A stretch of DNA of 64,000 nucleotides from Acidobacteriota bacterium (GTDB lineage Bacteria > Acidobacteriota > Terriglobia > Terriglobales > Acidobacteriaceae), in NCBI GenBank assembly GCA_019351975.1, contig JABBOG010000005.1, forward strand, positions 1 through 64,000, written 5' to 3'. Positions 42,989 to 50,002 of the stretch are shown in pieces; position 1 is the stretch's first letter, and every line of letters starts with the position of its first letter. The notes beneath the pieces were generated by a model. It was given only the letters and a program-made list of their open reading frames with translations, did not search any database and was not told the DNA's origin. The translations under genes were made by a program, and so were the position numbers.

Positions 42989-43441
42989 TCAGATGACGAA
43001 GTCGGGGGTGTAGTCGGCGAAGAGGCCGCTGGCGGGCTGGATGATGCGGACGGGACGGTCGGTGTCGTGGGGATGCATGCGGACCCAGTGCCATGCGTGG
43101 GTGAGCTCGTCGGAGCGGTAGTAGCGGGCTTCGGCCTGCAGGCCGCCAGCGGTGACGACGGCCATCTCGGCGGCCTCTTCCCACTGCTCGTCGCAGACGA
43201 TGGCGAGGCGCGCGATGGAGGCGGTGTGTTCACGGAGGAAGTGCATCTCGTCCCAGCGTGCGAGCCAGGTTGCGCCGTGCATGTCGGTGAGGTCGGCGAG
43301 GACGCCCATGGGCTTGTTGCCGTTTGCGGCGGTGGCGCGGTCGAGTTCGAGTGTGAGTGCAGCGATGTCGTCTGCGGTGAGCTTGCCGACGACTTTGAAG
43401 CCGAATGCGGGGCCGTTACTTTCTTTCAGTGCTTCGATCAT
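42989..43441 (-). CDS. SpoIIAA-like (STAS/CRAL-TRIO fold) protein
   Basis: 150 residues from the ATG at 43441 (GGAGG upstream). SpoIIAA-like family: FGFKVVGKLTADDIAALTLE, PMGVLADLTDMHGATW, IARLAIVCDEQWEEAA, and the closing RYYRSDELTHAWHWVRM. In this family the protein is a soluble STAS-like domain without the phosphorylatable Ser of true SpoIIAA; the role is unclear. The longer frame from 43546 lacks a ribosome site. Confidence 0.75.
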   Translation of the reverse strand: MIEALKESNGPAFGFKVVGKLTADDIAALTLELDRATAANGNKPMGVLADLTDMHGATWLARWDEMHFLREHTASIARLAIVCDEQWEEAAEMAVVTAGGLQAEARYYRSDELTHAWHWVRMHPHDTDRPVRIIQPASGLFADYTPDFVI

Positions 43442-43575
43442 GTGGTGAAAACCCTCCGTTCTATTTGACCATTGAATCGGAGGGTTGTGTAGGTTGAGGG
43501 TGTCAAAGCGACTCTCCTCATTGAACTGGCGTGCAGCGTCGAACAAGCAGATGTTGAGGTGCTTCTCGATAATCT

Positions 43576-45261
43576 CTAGAACTTTTGGAATTTTACATCG
43601 ATGTACAAATTTGAACTGACGGGGTTTCCCGCCAACGTCGCAGGTTTGAATCTGTACTGCTTCACGGCTTCGAGAGCACTTTGATCGAAATCAGAGCCAA
43701 GACTCTTCTTGACGGAGACGTTGGTCGGTAGGCCATCTGTGTTGACCGTCAGTGCAACTACGACGGTGCCGTCGAAAGCCCCCTTGTTCTTCTCAGCGGG
43801 TGGAAAGATCGGACCCGTACCTTGATGGATTAAGGCCGGGCGAGTTGCGCCTGACGCGGACTGGCCAACTCCAGGGGATGCATGATCTGGAGCGGCTGAA
43901 CCGTTAGTGTCCAGTGAGAAGTTCACCGTGATTGTGGTGTCGACCTCGGTGGGTTGGCCGTTGTGCATGAACGGGGCATAGGTCCACTGCTTGACCGCTG
44001 CCCATGCTGCCTTGGTCAGTTCTGGTGGACCGGACAGCACCTTCAGGCTTGCGATCTGGCCGTCTTTGCCGATGGTTGCGCTAAGCACCACCTTACCCTG
44101 GATACCGGCGGCCTTCGCTTCTTTTGGATAGATGGGCTGAACAAAACTCAGGCGTGTGCCAGCAATGACTTTTGCTGATACGTATTGAGCCGAGTCAACC
44201 TGCGCTGACGTTGATTCCTGACTCAGCGAGTCTGACGGCGCCACGTTCATGTGCAGGGCGAGGGCGGAGGCGCAGGTTCCGCAGGCGATGGCGAGGCACG
44301 CAGCGAGGGTGGCAAGGCGGCGTGCGAGGCGTGGCTGGGTGGGATTCTGTGTGAGGTTCATGACTCTCCTCTCGAAGATGTTGGCATCGAAGATACCGAT
44401 GGCGTGGAGGGTTTTATCGGGCGGGCGCTGCGCGAAGATGGCTGCCAGACGAAGGAGTGAGCGGGCGAAGCGGTGGGAACCGTCGAGCGCGTCGGCGGCC
44501 ATGGTGTCGCAAACCATCTCGCGGGATTGTTCGAGGCGGGAGCGGGTGAGCCAGAGGAGCGGATGATAGGCGATGGGGAGCGTAAGCGCGGCGTAGGCGA
44601 GGTTCTTTGCGAAGTCGTTGCGATGCATGTGGGCGCACTCGTGGGCGAGCGCGGCGTTGAGGTCTTCGGCGAGGAGTTCCGACGGCAGAGCGACGGGGAG
44701 CAGCAGCAGGCGGTGGCGAATGCCGATGGTTACAGGAGATGCGGTGTGCAGCGATGCGGCAACGCGGACGTTGCACAGGTGGAAGTGGTTGCAGCAGCGG
44801 GCCCAGGTGATGGCGGCAGCGCCGGTGAGGTGGAAAGGTGCTGCGTTGCGCTGCATGGCGCGGGTTCGAGTGAGACTCCAGAGCAGGCGCGCGGCGAAGT
44901 ATGCGGTGGCGAAGAGATAGACGGCGGCGACGGCCGATAGGAGATGCGGCGAAACGTGCGAAGATCTGGACGCGAAGCCCGGGCCTGCGAGGATGGTAAT
45001 GTGGGCGTCTGCGCGCGCCGCGCCGGAGAGGAGGTTCCATGGCAGGCAGCGAAGGAGGGTGTCGATGGCGGCGCGAGAGGGTGTGGGACGGGCGGGAAGG
45101 AGGGTTTCGGCGAGGAGAGCGGCGACCCAGATGCTGTGCTCGACCGCAGGGCCGCTGCTGCGGGCGATACGGGACGCAAGCCATGCGGCGGCGAAGACCA
45201 GCGGCACCTGCCAGAGAGAGTTGAGGAGATAGGTGAGGATGAGGGCCTGTGCGGTATTCAT
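43576..45261 (-). CDS. BlaR1-type M56 metallopeptidase fused to two TonB C-terminal domains
   Basis: 561 residues. Membrane part with four helices and a gluzincin site H207-E-C-A-H211 (ALAHECAHMHRNDF), as in BlaR1/MecR1. Instead of a penicillin sensor the C terminus carries two TonB-like domains: PIYPKEAKAAGIQGKVVLSA...WAAVKQWTYAP and IFPPAEKNKGAFDGTVVVAL...LEAVKQYRFKPAT. The gene overlaps blaI by 4 bases. In the canonical system the peptidase destroys the BlaI repressor on signal; here the signal could be envelope- or TonB-related. Not evidence of beta-lactam resistance. Confidence 0.85.
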   Translation of the reverse strand: MNTAQALILTYLLNSLWQVPLVFAAAWLASRIARSSGPAVEHSIWVAALLAETLLPARPTPSRAAIDTLLRCLPWNLLSGAARADAHITILAGPGFASRSSHVSPHLLSAVAAVYLFATAYFAARLLWSLTRTRAMQRNAAPFHLTGAAAITWARCCNHFHLCNVRVAASLHTASPVTIGIRHRLLLLPVALPSELLAEDLNAALAHECAHMHRNDFAKNLAYAALTLPIAYHPLLWLTRSRLEQSREMVCDTMAADALDGSHRFARSLLRLAAIFAQRPPDKTLHAIGIFDANIFERRVMNLTQNPTQPRLARRLATLAACLAIACGTCASALALHMNVAPSDSLSQESTSAQVDSAQYVSAKVIAGTRLSFVQPIYPKEAKAAGIQGKVVLSATIGKDGQIASLKVLSGPPELTKAAWAAVKQWTYAPFMHNGQPTEVDTTITVNFSLDTNGSAAPDHASPGVGQSASGATRPALIHQGTGPIFPPAEKNKGAFDGTVVVALTVNTDGLPTNVSVKKSLGSDFDQSALEAVKQYRFKPATLAGNPVSSNLYIDVKFQKF

Positions 45262-45638
45262 GCGTCGCGCTCCTCTTCTTTGAGGCGTTTGCTGAGTTTG
45301 GCGAGCCTTTTGGGGTCGATCTGGCGGCTTTTGACGAGGCTCATGACGAGGTCTTCGGCAGAGCCGCCGAACATGCGGTCGATGAGGTCGCGGAGGGCGT
45401 GGCTGCTGGCTTTGGCCTCGGTGACGGCGGCGGCGTACTGGAAGGCGCGGCCGTGGCGAGCGCGGGTGAGCTTTCCTTTGCGGACGAGGATGTTGAGCAT
45501 GGTCTGGACGGTGGTGTAGGCGAGCTGCTGCTCCAGACCGGTTTGGACGTCGGTGACGCTGCTGGATTCGCGCTTCCAGACGACCTGCATGATCTGGAGT
45601 TCGAGCTTGGTGAGGGTGGATTTTTCGGGCTTTGGCAA
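45258..45638 (-). CDS. BlaI/MecI-family transcriptional repressor
   Basis: 126 residues: winged-helix N-terminal domain (LTKLELQIMQVVWKRESSSV, QLAYTTVQTMLNILVRKGKL) and the dimerisation helix (LRDLIDRMFGGSAEDLVMSL). A cleavage region like that in BlaI lies between. It precedes and overlaps the M56 gene, and is divergent from the ECF sigma gene. A sigma-70-like promoter and two palindromes sit upstream and likely provide autoregulation. Confidence 0.9.
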   Translation of the reverse strand: MPKPEKSTLTKLELQIMQVVWKRESSSVTDVQTGLEQQLAYTTVQTMLNILVRKGKLTRARHGRAFQYAAAVTEAKASSHALRDLIDRMFGGSAEDLVMSLVKSRQIDPKRLAKLSKRLKEEERDA

Positions 45639-45649
45639 GGGGCGAACTC

Positions 45650-45704
45650 CTATTTGATTAGGACGATAGACGGGGATGGCTTGGGTGTCAACTAAATTCT
45701 TAGG
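45650..45704. promoter_or_regulatory. Two putative BlaI operator palindromes flanking the promoter
   Basis: CCTATTTGATTAGG (45650-45663; arms match at 5 of 6 positions) and CTAAATTCTTAG (45693-45704). Both share the half-site TTAG(G) and flank the -10 and -35 boxes. Confidence 0.4.
45664..45692 (-). promoter_or_regulatory. Predicted promoter of blaI-M56 operon
   Basis: On the minus strand TTGACA (45692-45687), 17-base spacer, TATCGT (45669-45664), about 26 bases upstream of the blaI start codon. Confidence 0.6.
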
Positions 45705-45829
45705 AGTCTGGTTTATGGGCTTTGGGTAGCGGGTATGCAGGCCGTCGAAAGATTGTTGAAAAAAGTTTGTTCGCTCTACAATATCCGGCCTTGCGGAACG
45801 CTAACCCCTGTAGATAACGGGCTCCGGTG

Positions 45830-46426
45830 ATGCATGCAGGACAAGGAGCGATGGGCAGAATGCCAGGTCCGCAGTGGACAGTGAGCGAGCAGAACGAGTT
45901 CATCGCGGAGGCGATGGAGCGGGATGGGTCGCGCTTACGGAGGTTTATCCGCAGGCGGGTGCTGGATACGGGCGACGCTGAGGATGTGCTGCAGGACGTG
46001 TTTTATGAACTGATTGAGGCGTACCGCCTGATGAAGCCAGCGGAGCAGATGACGGCGTGGCTGTATCGTGTGGCGCGCAACCGGATTACGGATCTGTTTC
46101 GGAGGCAGAAGGCAGCGTCACTGCAGGAGACGGTTTCGGGCGAAGAAGATGCGGCGACGCTGGAGGACCTGCTGCCGTCTTTGGAGGCAGGGCCAGATGC
46201 GGTGTTTGCAAGGAACGTGATGCTGGACGAGTTGGACGAGGCGTTAGAGGATCTGCCGGCAGAGCAGCGCGAGGTGTTTGTCGCCCACGAGATTGTGGGG
46301 CGCAGCTTCAAGGAGTTGGCAGAGGAGACGGGCGTGAGTGTGAATACGCTGCTGTCGCGGAAGAGATATGCGGTATTAGCCCTGCGGAGGCGTTTGCAGG
46401 AGATTCATGAAGATTTAGGAAGATGA
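45830..46426 (+). CDS. ECF-type RNA polymerase sigma factor
   Basis: About 198 residues. Region 2: GSRLRRFIRRRVLDTGDAED then VLQDVFYELIEAY and WLYRVARNRITDLFRRQK. Region 4: LEDLPAEQREVFVAHEIVGR, then SFKELAEETGVSVNTLLSRK. Directs polymerase to a small regulon. Start is uncertain: ATG at 45830 (no Shine-Dalgarno), or ATG at 45860 with AGGAG 11 bases upstream, which also fits. Overlaps the next gene by 4 bases, and is divergent from blaI. Confidence 0.88.
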   Translation: MHAGQGAMGRMPGPQWTVSEQNEFIAEAMERDGSRLRRFIRRRVLDTGDAEDVLQDVFYELIEAYRLMKPAEQMTAWLYRVARNRITDLFRRQKAASLQETVSGEEDAATLEDLLPSLEAGPDAVFARNVMLDELDEALEDLPAEQREVFVAHEIVGRSFKELAEETGVSVNTLLSRKRYAVLALRRRLQEIHEDLGR

Positions 46427-46791
46427 GGAGAGCGATGAGGAACTTTCGTGTTCTGAAGGCGTTAAAGGTTGTCGTGATCGTCGCGCTGGCGCTGCTGGTG
46501 TTCGGGTTGGTGACAATGCGGCTGTGGAATTGGCTGATGCCGTCGATCTTTGACCTGACGAGGATCACGTTTGCACAGGCGCTGGGCCTGGTGGTGCTGA
46601 GCAAGATTTTATTTGGCGGATTTCATCGCCATGGCGGAGGCGGCGGAAGGGAGTGGAGGCGGCGGATGGAGCAGCGCTGGGCGGAGATGAGTCCGGAGGA
46701 GCGCGAGCGGCTGCGTGGAGGGATGCGCGGGCGCTGGGGATGCAAACCATCAGCGTGCGTTAAGCCGGGCGAAGAGCAAGGATCGATCTAG
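46423..46791 (+). CDS. Single-pass membrane protein coupled to the ECF sigma factor
   Basis: 122 residues. Basic start, one or two hydrophobic segments (VVVIVALALLVFGLVTMRLW; ALGLVVLSKILFGGF), a Gly/His linker, and a soluble motif WRRRMEQRWAEMSPEERERL. This arrangement is familiar behind ECF sigma factors in several phyla and is a candidate for sensing or anti-sigma function, but it has no ZAS or RskA signature. Translationally coupled (ATGA) to the sigma gene. Confidence 0.6.
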   Translation: MRRAMRNFRVLKALKVVVIVALALLVFGLVTMRLWNWLMPSIFDLTRITFAQALGLVVLSKILFGGFHRHGGGGGREWRRRMEQRWAEMSPEERERLRGGMRGRWGCKPSACVKPGEEQGSI

Positions 46792-46820
46792 CGGAGGGCG
46801 GCGTGCGAGAGGAAAGAAAT

Positions 46821-47039
46821 ATGGGGACGGAGTTCAAGTTTGGGCCGGATGCTGCCGATGATGCAAATAGAGGTACCCGAGGTGAGACATTGCTTCCAAC
46901 TTTGCGTGACAGTACAGCATCAGATCGATTATTCGTACGAATAAGTAACTGTGCAGAAGAGCTTGCAGCGATGTCGCTGCCGCATTTGCTGTACTACGTG
47001 CTGATGGGAGAGGGAGGGTTTACCGATGAGACTGCGTAA
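46821..47039 (+). CDS. Small hypothetical protein in the ECF sigma operon
   Basis: 72 residues from the ATG at 46821 (GAGAGGAAAG upstream). Acidic soluble N terminus (MGTEFKFGPDAADDANRG) and a hydrophobic C-terminal patch (LPHLLYYVLMGEGG). It follows the membrane-protein gene by about 30 bases and overlaps the start of the next microprotein ORF. No homologue recognised. Confidence 0.45.
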   Translation: MGTEFKFGPDAADDANRGTRGETLLPTLRDSTASDRLFVRISNCAEELAAMSLPHLLYYVLMGEGGFTDETA

Positions 47040-47118
47040 TCAAACAGCGGACATGCGTCTTGATTGGGGCCATTGGGTCGTGATTTCCCTGGTGGGTCTT
47101 GCGTTTCTGCTGACATAG
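47026..47118 (+). CDS. 30-residue membrane microprotein
   Basis: ATG at 47026 inside the last codons of the preceding ORF, with a very strong ribosome site (GGGAGGG ending 7 bases upstream). Peptide: short polar start (MRLRNQTADMRLDWGHW), then one hydrophobic segment (VVISLVGLAFLLT), stop TAG at 47116-47118. Confidence 0.5.
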   Translation: MRLRNQTADMRLDWGHWVVISLVGLAFLLT

Positions 47119-47175
47119 CTGCGGGATGTACGGGCGGATGCGGCGATGCCCTGACGTTTGCGGGCTGCGCGGACG

Positions 47176-48597
47176 CTACTGCAATTTGGAGATGACGAGA
47201 AGCTGCTCGATCTTGCCATCGGGCTTGAGGTAGACGTCGACGGCGAGACGTGTGCCGTTGGAGAAGCCCACTTTGTAGAGGCCGAAGGTCATGCCGCCGC
47301 GCAGGCTGGTGTGGACAGGCGTAATGGTGGTGATGGCGCCGAGCGGAGCGAGGGTGGATTGGAAGTCAGCGAGGGTGTCGGCGTCGAAGTAGGCGTTGGT
47401 ATCGGCGGTGAAGAGCGAGCGGTCGATCTGGCTGCGCTGGAGGCCGGTGAGGATTGTTTTGAGCTGGGGCGCGAAGGCTGCAATGGTGGCGTCGGCCGTG
47501 GAGGCTCCGGCAGGTACGGGAGGAAAGAGTAGCGGCTCGATGGCGGCGGCAATCTCGGACGCAGCTTCGCTGGCGACCTCGTTGGTGAGGACGACGACTG
47601 CTGCGTGATCGTCGGGATAGACGACGTTCTCTGAGACGTAGCCGCCGACTTCGCCGGAGTGCTCGAATTTAAGCCGGCCGTCCTCGTGGGTGATGAAGAT
47701 CCCCAGGCCATAGTGCGAGTCTTTGCCGTCGGCGAGGATGAAGGGCGTTTCGAACTGCTTGTAACTTTCGGCGGAGAGCAGCGAGTGGTTGATGATACCG
47801 AGGTCCCACTTGAGCAGCGTTGTGGCGGGCATGGCGAGGTCGCCGTCGGCAAAGTACCAGCCGGTGGCTTCGAGCGGGAGAACGCGGGGTGGCGCGAGCG
47901 CGTGCGAGACGTAGCCGGTGACTTCTAGCTTTTCGCGTTGCGTGTAGGTGTTGAAGACGTCGTCGAGGTGCAGCGGAGCGAGGACGCGCTCGTGGATGAA
48001 CTTGTCGAGTGGCTCGCCGGCGACCTTCTGCACGATGAGGCCGAGCAGAACGTAGTTGGTGTTCGAGTACTGCCACTTGGTGCCGGGATCGAAGTCGAGC
48101 GGCTTTTCGGCCCAGATGTTGATGTTGTCGAGCGGGGCGATGGGGTGATACCAGGCTGGGATGAGGTAGTCCTGCGGAGCGAAGTCCTCGTAGCCGGAGG
48201 TCATGGTCATGAGGTTGCGGAGGGTGACCTGGTTGGCGCGAGTGAGTTCGGGAAAGTATTTGGCGACGTGGTCGTCGAGGGAGAGCTTGCCCTGCTGCTG
48301 GAGGAGAAGCGCGGCCTGCGCGGTGAACTGCTTGGAGATCGAGCCGATGGGGTAAGCCATGGAAGCGGTGGCGGGCTTTGGCGGCGTGATGGTGGCGAGT
48401 CCGAAGGCTTGCGCGTAGACGATCTGGCCGTGCTGCACGATGCCGACCGATGCAGAGGGTACGCCGGTGTCGTGGAGGATCTTGTTCGCGAGGGCTGCGA
48501 CTTTGGCGGCGGTTTCTGGCGCGAGCGAAGGTGAGACCTGCTGCGCTGATGCGAAGGTTGCGGCGGCGAGTGTGGCGGCGATGACGATGGTGCGCAT
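47176..48597 (-). CDS. Secreted class-C beta-lactamase-fold serine hydrolase
   Basis: 473 residues. Signal peptide (MRTIVIAATLAAATFASAQ) from the ATG at 48597. Catalytic set: Ser in SISK (AYPIGSISKQFTAQ), Tyr in YSN (QYSNTNYVLLG), and HSGEVGGY as the third motif in place of KTG. Such proteins are esterases or D-Ala-D-Ala peptidases more often than beta-lactamases. An extra C-terminal lipocalin-like domain of ~110 residues (LQRSQIDRSLFTADTNAYF...KPDGKIEQLLVIS) follows. Stands alone, convergent with the sigma operon. Confidence 0.85.
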   Translation of the reverse strand: MRTIVIAATLAAATFASAQQVSPSLAPETAAKVAALANKILHDTGVPSASVGIVQHGQIVYAQAFGLATITPPKPATASMAYPIGSISKQFTAQAALLLQQQGKLSLDDHVAKYFPELTRANQVTLRNLMTMTSGYEDFAPQDYLIPAWYHPIAPLDNINIWAEKPLDFDPGTKWQYSNTNYVLLGLIVQKVAGEPLDKFIHERVLAPLHLDDVFNTYTQREKLEVTGYVSHALAPPRVLPLEATGWYFADGDLAMPATTLLKWDLGIINHSLLSAESYKQFETPFILADGKDSHYGLGIFITHEDGRLKFEHSGEVGGYVSENVVYPDDHAAVVVLTNEVASEAASEIAAAIEPLLFPPVPAGASTADATIAAFAPQLKTILTGLQRSQIDRSLFTADTNAYFDADTLADFQSTLAPLGAITTITPVHTSLRGGMTFGLYKVGFSNGTRLAVDVYLKPDGKIEQLLVISKLQ

Positions 48598-48693
48598 GTT
48601 GCGAAAGGATAGCATCTGCAGCATCCCGGGCGTGCGGAAGACAGCCGCGCGCTGGTTGCGCTAGGATGGTCGCATCTATTGTTGGGGTGGCAA

Positions 48694-49935
48694 ATGAAAT
48701 TTGCAGCGGTGATGTGTTTCGGGTTGATGTCGAGCTACTGTGTTGCGCAGAGTATGGGTGCGGGCGGTGATTCCGGGCATTGGGTAGGGACGTGGGCTAC
48801 GTCGCAGCAGGCGGTCGATCCGCCGAATCAGCCGGGCGTCGCGGATGCGTTGCTGACGGACACGACCGTGCGACAGGTGGTACATGTGTCGCTGGGCGGA
48901 GATGAACTGCGCCTGGAGATTTCGAATACGTTCGGAAGCAAGCCGCTGACTCTGGATGCGGTGCATCTGGCGCTGCCTGCGGGCGGCGCTCCGAACAGCG
49001 CGATTGATCCTGCAACGGACCACGCTGTCACGTTCGCGGGCGAAAACTCGGTCACGATACCCGCCGGAGCGGTGTACTTCTCCGATCCTGTGGCGATGAG
49101 CGTACCCGCCGTGGGGAATGTGACGATCAGCTTCCATATGCCGGAGGCACCGGTTGGGCAGACCGCGCACCCGGGGTCGCGAACGAACTCCTGGCTACTC
49201 CATGGAGAGCACTCCGGCGAGGCTGATCTGAAGGGAGCCACCAAGATTGAACGCTGGTTCCAGATTGCGTCGATCGATGTGGCTGCACCGAAGAAGGCGC
49301 GTGCTGTGGTCGCGTTTGGCGATTCGATTACGGATGGTCACGCGTCCACCACGGACGGGAATGACCGCTGGCCGGATGTGCTGGCGCGCAGGCTGCACGA
49401 TGCGAAGATGCCAGTGGGTGTGCTCAACGAGGGCATCGGCGGAAATCATCTGCTAACCGATGGGTTGGGGGAGAATGCGCTGGCGCGCATGGATCGCGAT
49501 GTACTGGCGCAGAACGGTGTGAAGTACGTGATGCTGTTTGAGGGCATCAACGATGTGGGGATGCTGGCGCGTAGAAAGACCGGAACACCGGAGCAACACA
49601 AAGCGCTGGTGGCGAAGATGATCGCAGCAGATGAGCAGATCGTCTTCCGGGCACACGCGCACGGGCTGAAGGTGATCGGATGCACCATCACCCCGTTCGT
49701 GGGGTCGGACTACTATGCACCTACGGCCGCAGATGAAGCCGTCAGGGTTGCGGTGAATGACTGGATCCGCGAGCCGGGTCACTTCGATGCTGTTGTGGAC
49801 TTCGACAAAGTCGTGCGCAATCCGGCGGACCCCTCGCGACTGCTGCCGGCGGATGACAGCGGCGATCACCTCCATCCTGGGCCAAAGGGCTACGAAGCGA
49901 TGGGCGACGCGATTCCGCTGGCCTTGTTTCGGTGA
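48694..49935 (+). CDS. Secreted SGNH/GDSL hydrolase
   Basis: 413 residues. Signal peptide (MKFAAVMCFGLMSSYCVAQ) from the ATG at 48694 (GGGGTGG upstream). The N-terminal ~190-residue beta domain (HWVGTWATSQQAV, LRLEISNTFGSKPL) is followed by SGNH blocks: AFGDSITDGHAS (Ser), GIGGNHLL (Gly), FEGINDVGM (Asn), DDSGDHLHPGPKGY (Asp/His). Acts extracellularly as an esterase, likely on acetylated glycans. A perfect terminator hairpin follows. Confidence 0.9.
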   Translation: MKFAAVMCFGLMSSYCVAQSMGAGGDSGHWVGTWATSQQAVDPPNQPGVADALLTDTTVRQVVHVSLGGDELRLEISNTFGSKPLTLDAVHLALPAGGAPNSAIDPATDHAVTFAGENSVTIPAGAVYFSDPVAMSVPAVGNVTISFHMPEAPVGQTAHPGSRTNSWLLHGEHSGEADLKGATKIERWFQIASIDVAAPKKARAVVAFGDSITDGHASTTDGNDRWPDVLARRLHDAKMPVGVLNEGIGGNHLLTDGLGENALARMDRDVLAQNGVKYVMLFEGINDVGMLARRKTGTPEQHKALVAKMIAADEQIVFRAHAHGLKVIGCTITPFVGSDYYAPTAADEAVRVAVNDWIREPGHFDAVVDFDKVVRNPADPSRLLPADDSGDHLHPGPKGYEAMGDAIPLALFR

Positions 49936-49950
49936 GGTAATTCTTGTGGC

Positions 49951-49987
49951 AAACGAAATGGCCGCCAAACTGGCGGCCATTTCGTTT
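49951..49987. terminator. Perfect terminator hairpin between SGNH hydrolase and infB
   Basis: AAACGAAATGGCCGCCA, loop AAC, TGGCGGCCATTTCGTTT: a 17-bp perfect stem with 3-base loop, placed between two convergent genes. It serves both, though the terminal T-run is short. Confidence 0.88.
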
Positions 49988-50002
49988 GGAAGGATGGATC
50001 GG

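Noticed and set aside
26422-43000. A replication origin with a DnaA-box cluster
   Set aside because: The composition switch is real, but I found only isolated near-matches to TTATCCACA (for example near 24688, inside a gene) and no dnaA, dnaN or gyrB, so no origin is annotated.
43576-45638. Beta-lactam resistance operon
   Set aside because: BlaI and M56 domains are present but no penicillin-binding sensor or linked beta-lactamase is; the C terminus is TonB-like.
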